Positions 39,741 to 50,648 of a stretch of DNA of 64,000 nucleotides are shown here, in pieces. Made by a program: the position numbers and the translations under genes. The DNA lies in NCBI RefSeq assembly GCF_947498015.1, contig NZ_CANMIR010000010.1, positions 1-64,000 on the forward strand. Direction: 5' to 3'. The stretch's first letter is position 1. Each line of letters opens with the position of its first letter. Below the pieces are notes generated by a model that ran no database searches, was not told the DNA's origin, and saw only the letters and a list, made by a program, of their open reading frames with translations. The stretch comes from an uncultured Neptuniibacter sp. (lineage in GTDB: Bacteria > Pseudomonadota > Gammaproteobacteria > Pseudomonadales > Balneatricaceae).

Positions 39741-40832
39741 TTACATTGGCGATACAATGTCACCATCTGTGATACGAAAAGTCGCTAATTCCGTTTGCGG
39801 ATGCCAGAACGCGTTTAGCGAACTGTCATCAACACAGGTTATAAAACACTGGTTAGAACTTTGCTCTAACACTTTACAAAACTGTTCGCCGTGCACGCTA
39901 TCGAGCTCTGAGGGTAAGTCATCGATCAGATAGATACAGGGCCGGCCGTTCATCCTCTGAAACAACGCTCCCTGAGCAAGCTTCAAAGCACTAACGACTA
40001 ACTTCTTCTGCCCCCGGGATAAACGTTCAGCTGCATTATGACCGTCAACTTTGAGCCTAATATCAGCGCGTTGGGGGCCGCTCCCAGTGAAACCCTGGCG
40101 TAGATCACGTTCAAAGTTGCTCGCAAGAACCTCATCGAGGGGACGCTTTTTATCCCAGCCATAACTAAACCCCAATTGAATATCCATCTCCCCTAAAAGT
40201 TGCGAAACAACCGTCTCAAACTCTGGTTTTAGTAGTTTTAGATATTCAATTCTAAGGCGGTTTAATTGCTCAGAAAATGCGATAAATTCACAATCCCAAA
40301 CCTGGCGTAAACTATTGTCAATCTTACCACATTTCAACAAAGTATTACGCTGTTTTAATACCCGCCTGAAGCCTCTCCAGAGGCGTATGAAAGCTTTGTC
40401 TGCATGAAAAACACCCCAATCAAGAAACTGTCGTCTGACGGCAGGAGATCCTTCCAGCAAAAGGAACGTATCAGAATTTATCACCTGGAGAGGAATAAGC
40501 TCAGCGAGGGTAGAAAGGTCAATATCGGCTCCTTCAAAACGGATCCGGGCCTCCCCTTCAACAGGGCGCTGAACACCGAGTGACTGTTTCAATCCCTGTG
40601 CCATTGGATCTATAGAGGCAAACACGACGGCTGCACACTCGCCGTTTTGAACAAGGTGTCTTGCTTTATTTGTACGGAACGACCGTGTCAGACCGAGCAC
40701 ATTAATCGCTTCCAGAATACTGGTTTTTCCACTGCCATTTTCACCACAGATGATATTGATCGCAGGAGACGCTGTGAGTGTGACCTCACTGAGATTACGA
40801 AGGTGCTGGATTTGAAGTTTAGATATGGACAT
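39741..40832 (-). CDS. recF: DNA replication and repair protein RecF
   Basis: This SMC-like ATPase of about 363 residues loads RecA at gaps with RecO and RecR. The Walker A motif GENGSGKTSILEAI lies near the N-terminus, the signature LSRGQKKLVV near residue 275, and Walker B IYLIDDLPSELD near residue 313. The ATG at 40832 (MSISKLQI) is preferred over an upstream TTG at 40847. The gene lies between dnaN and gyrB as in the canonical origin operon. Confidence 0.97.
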   Translation of the reverse strand: MSISKLQIQHLRNLSEVTLTASPAINIICGENGSGKTSILEAINVLGLTRSFRTNKARHLVQNGECAAVVFASIDPMAQGLKQSLGVQRPVEGEARIRFEGADIDLSTLAELIPLQVINSDTFLLLEGSPAVRRQFLDWGVFHADKAFIRLWRGFRRVLKQRNTLLKCGKIDNSLRQVWDCEFIAFSEQLNRLRIEYLKLLKPEFETVVSQLLGEMDIQLGFSYGWDKKRPLDEVLASNFERDLRQGFTGSGPQRADIRLKVDGHNAAERLSRGQKKLVVSALKLAQGALFQRMNGRPCIYLIDDLPSELDSVHGEQFCKVLEQSSNQCFITCVDDSSLNAFWHPQTELATFRITDGDIVSPM

Positions 40833-40899
40833 CAGGTGCAGATACAAAACGGGGGCTTCCAGACAACTCTAAAAGCCCCCGTGAATGTTTAGGTACAGA

Positions 40900-42003
40900 T
40901 CACATACGCATTGGCATGACAACGTAAAGACTTCCTTCCTCATCAAACCCTTCAACCAGAGCACTGGAGTTTGAATCAGACAACGTTAGTCGTACAACGT
41001 CTGAATTGAGTATAGAGAGGCAATCCAACAGATAGTTAACATTAAAGCCAACTTCTAAGGTATCACCTTCATAATCAACAGCCAGAGTTTCTTCCGCTTC
41101 TTCCTGCTCAGGGTTATTTGCCATTACCTGAAGATAGCCATTAGTCAAGGAAAGGCGAACACCACGATATTTCTCATTGGATAAAATTGCGATTCGGCTT
41201 AATACCTGTCGCAACTCCATACGATCACTCAGAAGAATCTTATCACCATTCTTCGGAATAACGCGCTCATAATCCGGGAATTTGCCGTCGACCAGTTTGG
41301 AGGTGAAAGTGAAATCTCCAACATGGGCACGGATATGGCTTGCACCGATTACCAAACGTAACTCTTCATCACCATTTTGAAGAAGTCGCGCAAGCTCCAG
41401 AATGCCCTTACGCGGTACAATGATCTGGTGTTGCATTCCCTCTTGAGCTTCAACATTGGTAACACTGGTCGCCAGACGGTGACCATCTGTAGAAACGGAA
41501 CGCAGCTGGCCGTTAGCAATCTCAAGCAGCATACCGTTCAGGTAGTAACGTACATCCTGCTGCGCCATAGAGAAACCTGTTTTATCAATCAGGTTACGCA
41601 GTTGGTGCTGAAGCATCGACAGCTCCAGTGTTTCCGGACTGTCTTCCACATTGGGAAACTCTGCCGCTGGCAGGGTAGAAAGAGTGAAGCGGCTTCGACC
41701 GGCTTTAATCACCATCTTCTGGCCTGTCAGGGTCAGCTCAATACGAGCTGAATCTGGCAATGATTTACAGATATCCATCAACTTACGAGCTGGCACTGTA
41801 ACAGAGCCCGCTTCAGCTGGCTCATCCAGTGTCACACGCCCGACCAATTCGACCTCAAGGTCAGTACCGGTCATCGACAGTTGATCCCCTTCAGCGACCA
41901 ACAAAATGTTGGATAGCACTGGCAATGTCTGGCGGCGTTCGACCACACCGGCAACCAACTGCAACGGTTTGATCAACGCTTCACGTGAGATGACAAATTT
42001 CAT
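40900..42003 (-). CDS. dnaN: DNA polymerase III sliding clamp (beta subunit)
   Basis: This 367-residue ring-forming processivity clamp of Pol III has three beta-clamp domains. Diagnostic segments are MKFVISREALIKPLQLVAGVVERR at the start (split here into its first 20 residues and VERR), VPARKLMDICKSLPD, and the C-terminal VVMPMRM that lines the partner-binding groove. It follows dnaA by 50 bp and is followed by recF. Confidence 0.98.
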   Translation of the reverse strand: MKFVISREALIKPLQLVAGVVERRQTLPVLSNILLVAEGDQLSMTGTDLEVELVGRVTLDEPAEAGSVTVPARKLMDICKSLPDSARIELTLTGQKMVIKAGRSRFTLSTLPAAEFPNVEDSPETLELSMLQHQLRNLIDKTGFSMAQQDVRYYLNGMLLEIANGQLRSVSTDGHRLATSVTNVEAQEGMQHQIIVPRKGILELARLLQNGDEELRLVIGASHIRAHVGDFTFTSKLVDGKFPDYERVIPKNGDKILLSDRMELRQVLSRIAILSNEKYRGVRLSLTNGYLQVMANNPEQEEAEETLAVDYEGDTLEVGFNVNYLLDCLSILNSDVVRLTLSDSNSSALVEGFDEEGSLYVVMPMRM

Positions 42004-42053
42004 CGTTTCCCCACCTACCTTTTATATGGCCGGTCCAGTGATGGCCGGATTGA

Positions 42054-43682
42054 TTACGCCGTCAGATGGCGTAGTAAATTCTTATAATCTTCTCTGATAT
42101 CCGTATCACTTTCACGTAGCTCCTTAATCTTACGGCAAGCATGGAGCACGGTTGTGTGATCGCGACCACCGAATGCGTTACCAATTTCCGGCAAGCTATG
42201 GTTGGTCAGTTCCTTCGACAGACTCATCGCAACCTGACGAGGTCTGGCTACAGAACGACTGCGTCGTTTTGACAGCAGATCAGAAACCTTAATCTTATAA
42301 TAATCAGCTACAACTCTTTGAATATTATCAATACTAACCTGTTTATCCTGCAAAGCCAGCAGGTCTTTCAGAGATTCTTTAATAAATGGAGTTGTAATCG
42401 CGCTACCCGTGAAATGTGCATTGGCAATAACACGTTTTAATGCCCCTTCAAGTTCACGCACATTGGAGCGAATTTTTTGAGCCAGGAAGAATGCAGCATC
42501 ATCAGGTAGTCTGACGCGCGCTTCATCGGCTTTCTTCATCAGGATCGCAACACGGGTTTCCAGCTCAGGAGGCTCAATCGCAACGGTCAGGCCCCAACCA
42601 AAGCGTGACTTAAGGCGCTCCTCAACCCCATTAATCTCTTTCGGGTAGCGGTCACTCGTCAGAATCATCTGCTGACCGCCCTCAAGCAGAGCATTAAATG
42701 TATGAAAAAACTCTTCCTGTGAACGCTCTTTACCAGCGAAGAACTGGATATCATCAATTAAAAGTGCATCAACTGAGCGGTAATAGCGTTTAAAGTCGTT
42801 AATCGCATTAAGCTGCAGCGCTTTAACCATGTCCGCCACAAAGCGCTCAGAATGCAGATAAACAATCTTTGCATTCGGATTACGCTTTAGCATTTCGTTA
42901 CCCACCGCATGCATCAAGTGGGTTTTACCTAAACCTACGCCGCCATATATAAAGAGGGGGTTATAGGATACGCCAGGGTTATCTCCCACCTGACGAGCCG
43001 CAGCCAACGCCAACTGGTTCGACTTACCCTGAACAAATGAATCAAAGGTAAAGGATTGATTCAGATTAGACTGATGGTGTTTCAACCCACCCTCTACATT
43101 AACCATCCGCTCAACAGGCTCAGGCATAGGTGCAGAGGGGGGAGCAGGCGGAATGTCAGACGCTGGAATATGCATCGGCATCTGAATTTGCGAGGGAACA
43201 GCAGGTTCAGGAGCTACCGGCTGGAAACTGTCCTCACGTAAATTATCAGAAACAGAGGACACCGCATGAGAGTGAACAGGTGTCGATGATGTCAATGCAG
43301 CAGCAACGGGTGCCGATTCAACAGACGCACGCTCCGCTGTGAAAGCCGGCGGGGCAGGGCGTGGTGAGCTTACCGGCGCAGGGGCCTGACGCCGTGGATA
43401 ATTCGGGTTATGACGAGGCCGAGGAGGTACACCACGATTATTTGCAACCTCTAATTGTACTTCTGTTGAGATATCACCGGTAACGTCACAAACAACCTGT
43501 CGTATACGGGAGAGAAACTTATCATTAACCCAGTCACGAACAAAACGATTAGGCGCCACCAGAATTAACTGTTCAGCACTTTCCGGAGCCACCTGAAGTG
43601 GTCTAATCCAGGTATTGTATTGCTGAGCCGGAAACTCATCCTGAAGGCTGTGTAAACAACGCGCCCAAAGTTCCGTCGACAT
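42054..43682 (-). CDS. dnaA: Chromosomal replication initiator DnaA
   Basis: This 542-residue AAA+ initiator binds DnaA boxes and melts oriC. Domain I is at the N-terminus ([19 protein letters not shown]). A long Pro/Ala-rich domain II linker spans about residues 90-205. Walker [15 protein letters not shown] is near residue 245 and Walker [14 protein letters not shown] near 305. Domain IV ends with the [15 protein letters not shown] helix that reads DnaA boxes. It is longer than E. coli DnaA (467 aa) because of the linker. It heads the dnaA-dnaN-recF-gyrB operon. Confidence 0.98.
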   Translation of the reverse strand: MSTELWARCLHSLQDEFPAQQYNTWIRPLQVAPESAEQLILVAPNRFVRDWVNDKFLSRIRQVVCDVTGDISTEVQLEVANNRGVPPRPRHNPNYPRRQAPAPVSSPRPAPPAFTAERASVESAPVAAALTSSTPVHSHAVSSVSDNLREDSFQPVAPEPAVPSQIQMPMHIPASDIPPAPPSAPMPEPVERMVNVEGGLKHHQSNLNQSFTFDSFVQGKSNQLALAAARQVGDNPGVSYNPLFIYGGVGLGKTHLMHAVGNEMLKRNPNAKIVYLHSERFVADMVKALQLNAINDFKRYYRSVDALLIDDIQFFAGKERSQEEFFHTFNALLEGGQQMILTSDRYPKEINGVEERLKSRFGWGLTVAIEPPELETRVAILMKKADEARVRLPDDAAFFLAQKIRSNVRELEGALKRVIANAHFTGSAITTPFIKESLKDLLALQDKQVSIDNIQRVVADYYKIKVSDLLSKRRSRSVARPRQVAMSLSKELTNHSLPEIGNAFGGRDHTTVLHACRKIKELRESDTDIREDYKNLLRHLTA

Positions 43683-44327
43683 AGAGGAGAGGCCCTTCTC
43701 TTATCCTGTTGTGATTGTTATAGGTTATGTACTCTGAAGAAGTAAGAAAGAACTGCTTAAAAATATAGTTCAGAGTAGTAGAACGATTCTAACGACTTCC
43801 CGCCCACTTATCCACAAAGAATTACGTTTTTTTTTATCTCATTTCACAACAATAAAATTTAATAGAACCCTTATTTCATGCGGCATTGAAACAAAGTTAC
43901 ACACCATATTTAAGCAGCAAAAGCACAGCTAACTCACTTCTTATCCCTAAAGTTATTCAAGGCTGGGTAACGTATATTCACTGGGAAAAGAAGAGTTATC
44001 CACAGAATTAACAGAGTTAATAACATTTTCCTTCATCAATGACGTCACTCCTATACATCAGGTCTATGCTCCATGATGAAATTGCCCGATAATCAGTTTC
44101 GGAAATAGATCGGTATACTCTGAATTCTTCAGGTAACCTATTAGGTAGCTATACAACCTTCTTAGACCGTAAGTAGAAGGTTGAAAAACCGAGAAAGATG
44201 AAAAAACCGTAATTATTCGTAAAAATAGATTGAACCCCGCCTGCAAATTCAATAGAATTCGCCCTCTATTTTTTCGCGTGGTTTATAACTACGTATTCAT
44301 TTAACAACGCGTTGGCAGGATTGACCG
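43683..44327. other. dnaA-rpmH intergenic region, candidate oriC A
   Basis: This 645-bp AT-rich region has two perfect DnaA boxes on the plus strand, TTATCCACA at 43808-43816 and 43996-44004, and a near-match TTATCCCTA near 43941. A T-run (TTTTTTTTTATC) lies next to the first box. A 9-bp inverted repeat (44154-44162 with 44175-44183) and the rpmH promoter occupy the right part. In Pseudomonas the functional origin lies in this interval. The boxes may instead autoregulate dnaA. Confidence 0.55.
44230..44258 (+). promoter_or_regulatory. Probable rpmH promoter
   Basis: TTGAAC (44230-44235), a 17-nt spacer and TAGAAT (44253-44258) fit a sigma-70 promoter. The predicted start is about 63 nt upstream of the rpmH ATG. 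Confidence 0.55.
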
Positions 44328-44462
44328 ATGAAAAGAACATTTCAACCAAGCGTATTAAAGCGTAAGCGCACACACGGCTTCCGTGCCCGCATGGCTACTA
44401 AAGCTGGCCGTCAGGTAATTAACCGTCGTCGCGCTAAAGGCCGTAAGCGCCTGTCTGCTTAA
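44328..44462 (+). CDS. rpmH: 50S ribosomal protein L34
   Basis: This 44-residue, very basic ribosomal protein begins [20 protein letters not shown] and ends in KGRKRLSA, matching the universal L34 pattern. It is transcribed away from dnaA and followed 29 bp later by rnpA, the standard pairing that couples L34 and RNase P protein synthesis. Confidence 0.97.
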   Translation: MKRTFQPSVLKRKRTHGFRARMATKAGRQVINRRRAKGRKRLSA

Positions 44463-44491
44463 TGACTGGCAAAACGGTCTGGTTTATTTGA

Positions 44492-44857
44492 ATGACCGAA
44501 TTCAGATTCCCCCGCCAGTTACGTCTGCTAACTGGCAGGGACTTTCAAAGTGTGTTTGACGACGTACAGCTGAAAGTACCAGACCAGCCAATCCTCATTC
44601 TCTCCCGTCCGAATGATCTAGGCCAGCCCCGGCTAGGATTTGTAATTTCCAAAAAAAATATCCGTAAGGCGGTGAAACGTAACCGCGTTCGGCGTATCAT
44701 TCGCGAATCCTTTCGTCTGAATCAACATAATTTACCTGCTGTGGACATGATCATCCTCGCTCGACAGGGTCTGGGTGAACTGGAAAATGAAGAGATCCAC
44801 AAGCTGATGAAGAAATGCTGGTCCCGACTGAAAAATAAATCAAAAAAGTTAAAGTAA
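44492..44857 (+). CDS. rnpA: Ribonuclease P protein component
   Basis: This 121-residue basic protein cofactor of RNase P helps the RNA subunit process tRNA 5' ends. The RNR motif is KRNRVRRIIRESFR (near residues 66-79), and the N-terminus RFPRQLRLLTGRDFQSVF is typical. It is followed only 20 bp later by yidC. The usual intervening gene yidD is absent. Confidence 0.95.
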   Translation: MTEFRFPRQLRLLTGRDFQSVFDDVQLKVPDQPILILSRPNDLGQPRLGFVISKKNIRKAVKRNRVRRIIRESFRLNQHNLPAVDMIILARQGLGELENEEIHKLMKKCWSRLKNKSKKLK

Positions 44858-44877
44858 ACCAGATTGGTCCTTAACCC

Positions 44878-46527
44878 ATGGATGTACAGCGTATTATTCT
44901 CATTGGTGCACTCTGCTTAATCAGCTACTTGCTAGTGCTGCAATGGAACCAAGACTACGGTCAACAACCTGAAGCTCAACAAGCAACTACCTCAGTATCC
45001 GCCTATCAAAGTCAGCCAGCTGCATCGGATCTTCCCGAAGCAGAGGTTTCTAAACAAGCGGCTGATATTCCAGGTGCTACAGCTCAGGCAACCACCGAAA
45101 CCACATTGGTTAGTATCAAAACAGATGTTCTTAATGTCTTAATCGATACTAAGGGCGGCGATATCATCGAGGTATCTCTACCTGAATATAAAGCACTACT
45201 TGGTTCTGATCTTCCATTTGTTCTTCTGGAACAGACCGTTAATCGTACCTATGTATCTCAGAGCGGTCTGGTCGGGAAAAATGGTCCGGATGCGAGTCCT
45301 AAAGGTCGTCCAACCTACTCTGTATCTCAAAGCGAATATGTGTTGGGTGAACAGGATAAAATCTCTGTTGATCTTGTTTACACTGATGAGAAAGGGGTTC
45401 AGATAACCAAACGTTATACATTTAGTGCTGGTTCCTATGAGGTCGGTCTGGATTTCATCGTCAACAACCAGTCTGAAGCTCGCTGGTCTGCAAACCTGTT
45501 TGGTCAGTTGAAACGTGATCGTAGTGAAGATCCAACCTCCTCAACTGATATGGGTATGCAGTCATACCTCGGCCCTGTGTTTTCTACTGTTGAAAACAAC
45601 TACGAAAAATATGATTTTGATGACATCGATGACTCTCAGTTTAAGAAAACCAGCCAGGATGGTTGGGTTGCGATGTCTCAACACTATTTCCTGAGTGCCT
45701 GGATCCCTGAGAAAGGTGCCGAGTATAACTATCAGACACGTAAGCTTAATGGCAATTACATTGCCGGTTTCCTATCTCCTGAACTTACTGTTTTACCGGG
45801 TGAAAGCAATACAGTGAGCGCTAACTTCTATGCGGGTCCTAAAGATCAGGACATCATGGAACAGGCGGATGAAAACCTGAAGCTCACTGTCGATTATGGT
45901 GTTCTCTGGTGGATCGCTTCTCCGCTATATATGCTTCTGAAATGGATCTACGGCCTGGTAGGTAACTGGGGCCTGGCTATTATCGGCATTACAATTATTG
46001 TCAAAGCGGCTCTGTTCCAGCTGAATGCTAAAGCATTCAAATCGATGGCGAAGATGCGCAAATTCGGTCCGGAGATGACACGACTGAAAGAGCTCTACGG
46101 TGATGATCGTCAAAAGATGTCACAAGAGATGATGAAGCTCTATCAGAAAGAGAAGATCAATCCCCTAGGTGGCTGTCTTCCAATTGTTGCTCAGATGCCT
46201 ATTTTCATCGCACTTTATTGGGTGCTGATGGAATCCGTTGATCTGCGCCATGCCGAGTTCCTTTACCTGGCAGATCTCTCTGTTAAAGATCCATACTTCA
46301 TCCTGCCAATCATCATGGGCGTGAGTATGTTTATCCAGCAGATGCTGAACCCGACACCTCCAGATCCGATGCAGGCGAAGATCATGAAGATGCTACCAAT
46401 CATGTTCACATTCTTCTTCCTGTGGTTCCCTGCAGGTCTGACACTGTACTGGGTTGTGAATAACATTCTTTCAATCGCCCAGCAGTATGTGATCAATAAG
46501 CAGATTGAAAACGGTACCGATAAGTAA
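44878..46527 (+). CDS. yidC: Membrane protein insertase YidC
   Basis: This 549-residue insertase assists Sec-dependent and independent membrane protein insertion. An N-terminal transmembrane helix (about residues 5-21) is followed by a periplasmic beta-sandwich domain (about 55-340) and the conserved five-helix core, with LYQKEKINPLGGCLPIVAQM and FFFLWFPAGLTLYWVVNN. The gene lies between rnpA and mnmE and ends at a strong terminator. Confidence 0.97.
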   Translation: MDVQRIILIGALCLISYLLVLQWNQDYGQQPEAQQATTSVSAYQSQPAASDLPEAEVSKQAADIPGATAQATTETTLVSIKTDVLNVLIDTKGGDIIEVSLPEYKALLGSDLPFVLLEQTVNRTYVSQSGLVGKNGPDASPKGRPTYSVSQSEYVLGEQDKISVDLVYTDEKGVQITKRYTFSAGSYEVGLDFIVNNQSEARWSANLFGQLKRDRSEDPTSSTDMGMQSYLGPVFSTVENNYEKYDFDDIDDSQFKKTSQDGWVAMSQHYFLSAWIPEKGAEYNYQTRKLNGNYIAGFLSPELTVLPGESNTVSANFYAGPKDQDIMEQADENLKLTVDYGVLWWIASPLYMLLKWIYGLVGNWGLAIIGITIIVKAALFQLNAKAFKSMAKMRKFGPEMTRLKELYGDDRQKMSQEMMKLYQKEKINPLGGCLPIVAQMPIFIALYWVLMESVDLRHAEFLYLADLSVKDPYFILPIIMGVSMFIQQMLNPTPPDPMQAKIMKMLPIMFTFFFLWFPAGLTLYWVVNNILSIAQQYVINKQIENGTDK

Positions 46528-46540
46528 CCGTTATGATCGA

Positions 46541-46572
46541 AAAAAGCCGCTGCAGATGTAGCGGCTTTTTTG
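46541..46572 (+). terminator. Intrinsic terminator after yidC
   Basis: AAAAAGCCGC (46541-46550) pairs perfectly with GCGGCTTTTT (46561-46570) around a 10-nt loop, and Ts continue to 46571. It ends the rpmH-rnpA-yidC transcript before mnmE. Confidence 0.85.
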
Positions 46573-46641
46573 TATCTGCTGTTTATGACCTGACAGAGCA
46601 AAGTGGTAAACTTCCGCTAAATTATCCAAGCGAGACCCGTT

Positions 46642-48009
46642 ATGACCCTGACCAGTAGTGACACTATAACCGCTCAAGCGACTCCACCTGGACGTGGTGG
46701 TGTTGGTATTGTCAGGATCTCAGGCCCACTGGCTAAAACCATATCGCAGGCGATTGTGAAAACAGAGTTGAAACCTCGCTACGCCCATTATGGTCCGTTC
46801 TTCGATCAGTCAGGCCAAGAGATCGATCAGGGAATCGCATTATTTTTCCCCGGCCCTAACTCTTTTACAGGTGAGGATGTTCTTGAACTTCAGGGCCATG
46901 GCGGTCCAATCATCATTGACCTGTTGTTAAAGCAAGCGATTGAGCTGGGTGCACGGCTTGCTAAACCGGGTGAGTTTTCCGAGCGTGCATTTCTTAACGA
47001 TAAACTCGATCTGGCCCAAGCCGAAGCCATTGCAGATCTGATAGATAGCTCATCAGAACAGGCTGCCCGCTGCGCTATTCGCTCTCTTCAGGGTGAATTT
47101 TCTAACCGTATCCACTCACTTGTTGAATCCCTGATTCAACTACGAATCTATGTTGAAGCTGCGATCGATTTTCCCGAAGAGGAGATCGACTTCCTTGCTG
47201 ACGGTAAAGTATTGGCGGACCTGAAAACCATATTGACCCATGTCGAAGCGGTCCAGGCTGAAGCAAAGCAGGGTAGTTTGCTCCGTGAAGGGATGAATGT
47301 AGTCATTGCTGGTCGGCCCAATGCGGGCAAATCAAGTTTGCTCAATGCGCTAGCCGGAAGAGAAACAGCAATTGTTACCGATATTGCAGGAACCACACGT
47401 GATGTTCTGCGTGAACACATACATATTGACGGTATGCCACTGCATATTATTGATACAGCTGGTTTGCGTGATGCACCAGATGAGGTTGAACGTATTGGGA
47501 TCAATCGTGCCTGGGAAGAGATTCAAAAAGCAGATCGGGTTCTGCTAATGGTTGATAGTCAGACTACTAAGACAGATCACCCCGAGCAGATCTGGCCTGA
47601 GTTTGTTCACCAGTTACCTGAGTCCAGCAGAATAACTGTAATTCGTAACAAAGCTGATCTGAGTGGTGAAGCGATCACAATACAAGAAGCTCATGATCAT
47701 ACAACCATTAGTTTGTCTGCAAAATCTCAGGAGGGTATCAACCTTCTACGGGAACATCTAAAAGAGTCGATGGGTTTTCGTGTCACTACTGAGGGCGGTT
47801 TTATGGCCAGACGACGGCACCTGGATGCACTAGGTCGTGCTCATGAACTACTAAAAACCGGCCTGGAGCAACTTGAGTTAAATGGAGCCGGTGAGCTTTT
47901 GGCAGAAGATCTGCGTCAATCACAGAACACCTTAAATGAGATCACAGGTGCATTCTCCTCAGATGATCTGCTGGGTAGAATTTTTAGCTCATTCTGTATC
48001 GGCAAATAA
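46642..48009 (+). CDS. mnmE: tRNA modification GTPase MnmE
   Basis: This 455-residue GTPase acts with MnmG to make cmnm5U34 in tRNA wobble positions. The N-terminal formyl-THF-binding domain includes [16 protein letters not shown]. The inserted G domain has G1 [14 protein letters not shown] (near residue 223), G2/G3 GTTRDVLRE and DTAGLRD, and NKADL. The C-terminus is the invariant FCIGK with the catalytic Cys. A 743-bp gap then separates it from its partner mnmG. Confidence 0.97.
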   Translation: MTLTSSDTITAQATPPGRGGVGIVRISGPLAKTISQAIVKTELKPRYAHYGPFFDQSGQEIDQGIALFFPGPNSFTGEDVLELQGHGGPIIIDLLLKQAIELGARLAKPGEFSERAFLNDKLDLAQAEAIADLIDSSSEQAARCAIRSLQGEFSNRIHSLVESLIQLRIYVEAAIDFPEEEIDFLADGKVLADLKTILTHVEAVQAEAKQGSLLREGMNVVIAGRPNAGKSSLLNALAGRETAIVTDIAGTTRDVLREHIHIDGMPLHIIDTAGLRDAPDEVERIGINRAWEEIQKADRVLLMVDSQTTKTDHPEQIWPEFVHQLPESSRITVIRNKADLSGEAITIQEAHDHTTISLSAKSQEGINLLREHLKESMGFRVTTEGGFMARRRHLDALGRAHELLKTGLEQLELNGAGELLAEDLRQSQNTLNEITGAFSSDDLLGRIFSSFCIGK

Positions 48010-48752
48010 ACCAGAACTATAGATCCTTTAACACTCCCCCTACCGGGTAAGCCAGAGATAAGCTGGCTTACCCGCACCTATTATCTATCTGATCAAAATA
48101 TCACCATCTGATATCCATAAGCGATTGATTAATCATTATAAAGCGGCTTTATAACAAATAACTCAAATGTTATATCCAGCTTATCCACATAAATATCACA
48201 TTCTCTGTATAGAATAAGTCCTTAGTAACACGTGTGTAATTTATTTATAACTCAAATATTTCCTTTATTTCCAATATGTTGCATAAAACCCTAGGCGTTA
48301 TTTAAATTCATTATTACACCGATTAAATGGCTAGTGAAAAATGTTATCACCAGAGGGTGTGAATAAACTGTATAGGTGGGCAGATTAATCCTTGGGATAA
48401 ATCTGTTAATAATCACAACTGTGGACAACCCGCCTATATATACACAGCTTACCGGTGGCTTTCACAGAGAATATCAGCATCATAATCATAGAGTTTTCAT
48501 TACGCTATTTAGCTGATTTTAATGGAAAAAAGTGGTTTATCACCAGAAAACAGGCTCACCATATATAATCATTAAAATAAGAAAACATATATCTTCTTTA
48601 TATATTTATATTTTATATAAAGAGAAAAGAGCTGTATAAAAAATGATCATTCCTAAGTGACGCCGCTCAGGGTATAATCACCGACCTTTTCAGATCAGAT
48701 CCTCTGTCTGCATCCTAAGCAAAGAAAACTTTCATTTAGAGGTATAACAACG
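48010..48752. other. mnmE-mnmG intergenic region, candidate oriC B
   Basis: This is a 743-bp AT-rich gap. A perfect DnaA box TTATCCACA is at 48181-48189 and a one-mismatch box in the opposite orientation, TGTGGACAA, at 48420-48428. Weaker boxes are TTGGGATAA (48392-48400) and ATATACACA (48438-48446). The 11-mer TTATCACCAGA occurs twice (48344-48354, 48537-48547). A block of almost pure A/T at about 48560-48640 lies nearest mnmG, as the 13-mers do beside gidA in E. coli oriC. Several GATC sites are present. Confidence 0.6.
48044..48074 (+). terminator. 12-bp hairpin after mnmE
   Basis: CGGGTAAGCCAG (48044-48055) pairs perfectly with CTGGCTTACCCG (48063-48074) around a 7-nt loop. The T-tract is lacking, so it may be a weak terminator or insulate the origin candidate from mnmE transcription. 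Confidence 0.5.
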
Positions 48753-50648
48753 GTGGATTTTCCTTCCCACTTTGACGTCATTGTTATCGGTGGTGGTCAT
48801 GCCGGTACAGAAGCTGCCTTAGCATCAGCCAGAACTGGCGCACAGACATTACTGTTAACCCATAACATTGAAACCTTAGGGCAGATGTCGTGTAACCCTG
48901 CAATCGGAGGGATCGGGAAAAGCCATCTTGTTAAAGAGATCGATGCACTGGATGGTGTGATGGCACGCGCCACTGATAAAGGTGGGATACAGTTCCGTAC
49001 ACTTAATTCACGTAAGGGGCCTGCAGTCAGAGCTACACGTGCCCAAGCTGATCGCGTTTTGTATAAAGCGGCAGTTCGTTCTGTCCTGGAAAACCAACCA
49101 AATCTGTTAATTTTCCAACAATCTGCGGATGATCTGATCATTGAGGGTGAGAGTGTCCGAGGTGTTGTTACGCAAACTGGCATCCATTTTCATGCCCCCT
49201 CTGTTGTACTCACTGCGGGTACTTTCCTCGGCGGTGTAATTCATATCGGTTTAGAGAATCATTCAGGTGGACGCGCCGGTGATCCGCCATCAATTGCTCT
49301 CGCTGATCGCTTACGTGAACTGCCGTTTCGTGTGGATCGCTTGAAGACCGGTACCCCCCCCCGTATTGATGCTCGCACAGTAGACTTTTCCGTCATGCAA
49401 GAGCAGCCAGGGGATACACCGACACCCGTGATGTCTTTCTTGGGGAAACAGAGTGACCATCCAGAGCAGATCAGTTGCTATATCACTCATACCAATGAAA
49501 GAACGCATGAGATACTCAGGAGTGGGCTTGATCGCTCTCCCATGTATACAGGTGTAATCGAGGGGGTCGGTCCGCGTTACTGCCCATCCATTGAAGATAA
49601 GATCATGCGCTTCGCAGATAAAGATCAGCATCAGGTCTTTGTCGAGCCGGAAGGGTTGACGACTCATGAACTCTATCCAAATGGAATATCTACGAGCCTG
49701 CCATTCGATATTCAGTTAGCGGCAGTTCAATCGATTCGTGGATTTGAAAATGCCCATATTGTCCGACCCGGTTATGCAATTGAGTATGATTTTTTCAATC
49801 CGCAGGATCTGAAACATACACTCGAAACCAAGTATATGAACGGCCTCTATTTTGCCGGGCAGATTAACGGTACAACCGGCTATGAGGAAGCAGGGGCACA
49901 GGGATTGTTAGCTGGTACAAATGCTGCTCTTAAAGCCTTGGACAAAGAGCAGTGGTACCCGCGCCGGGATGAAGCTTATATCGGTGTTCTGGTGGATGAT
50001 CTGATCACACTGGGAACATCAGAGCCATACCGAATGTTTACCAGTCGTGCCGAATACCGCCTGATCCTGCGTGAAGATAATGCTGACTTGCGACTCACGG
50101 AGAAGGGACGTGAGCTGGGTCTTGTGGGAGAGGATCGCTGGCAGGCGTTCTGCGAAAAGCGTGAAGCTATCGAGCTGGAGCAGCAACGACTGAAATCCAC
50201 CTGGATTCAGCCAAAGTCACCAGAAGCGGACGAATTAGCACCGAAGCTTAAAACACCACTCACCCGCGAATATAATCTGGCTGATCTGCTGAAGCGTCCA
50301 GAATTAGTTTACAGTGATCTGGCTGATCTGAAGGGTGAAGCGGTTTCAGATTTTCAGGTTGCAGAACAAGTAGAGATTCAGAATAAATATGCGGGCTATA
50401 TCGATCGTCAGCGAGATGAGATCGAACAGATGCGCCGTCAGGAGAATACACCTCTGCCCGAGGCGTTTGATTATGATCAGGTTGGAGGGCTCTCAAATGA
50501 GCTCAAGGCCAAGCTAAAAGAGGTGCAGCCTGAGACGATCTCTCAGGCTTCTCGAATTCAAGGTATGACCCCGGCTGCTATTTCACTACTTCTGGTCTAT
50601 CTGAAAAAACATCAACTCAGCAAAAAACAGAGCAAGGCTGCCAGCTAA
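48753..50648 (+). CDS. mnmG: tRNA uridine-5-carboxymethylaminomethyl modification enzyme MnmG
   Basis: This 631-residue FAD/NADH enzyme (GidA) partners MnmE in wobble uridine modification. The FAD-binding motif [16 protein letters not shown] is at the N-terminus. Other signatures are [30 protein letters not shown] and [20 protein letters not shown]. The start is GTG with GAGG upstream. The stop overlaps the rsmG ATG by one base. Confidence 0.97.
   Translation: MDFPSHFDVIVIGGGHAGTEAALASARTGAQTLLLTHNIETLGQMSCNPAIGGIGKSHLVKEIDALDGVMARATDKGGIQFRTLNSRKGPAVRATRAQADRVLYKAAVRSVLENQPNLLIFQQSADDLIIEGESVRGVVTQTGIHFHAPSVVLTAGTFLGGVIHIGLENHSGGRAGDPPSIALADRLRELPFRVDRLKTGTPPRIDARTVDFSVMQEQPGDTPTPVMSFLGKQSDHPEQISCYITHTNERTHEILRSGLDRSPMYTGVIEGVGPRYCPSIEDKIMRFADKDQHQVFVEPEGLTTHELYPNGISTSLPFDIQLAAVQSIRGFENAHIVRPGYAIEYDFFNPQDLKHTLETKYMNGLYFAGQINGTTGYEEAGAQGLLAGTNAALKALDKEQWYPRRDEAYIGVLVDDLITLGTSEPYRMFTSRAEYRLILREDNADLRLTEKGRELGLVGEDRWQAFCEKREAIELEQQRLKSTWIQPKSPEADELAPKLKTPLTREYNLADLLKRPELVYSDLADLKGEAVSDFQVAEQVEIQNKYAGYIDRQRDEIEQMRRQENTPLPEAFDYDQVGGLSNELKAKLKEVQPETISQASRIQGMTPAAISLLLVYLKKHQLSKKQSKAAS

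Noticed and set aside
44064..44252. 62-codon frame on the minus strand in the dnaA-rpmH gap
   Set aside because: No ribosome binding site, atypical composition, and it overlaps the rpmH promoter and an inverted repeat; likely chance in AT-rich DNA.
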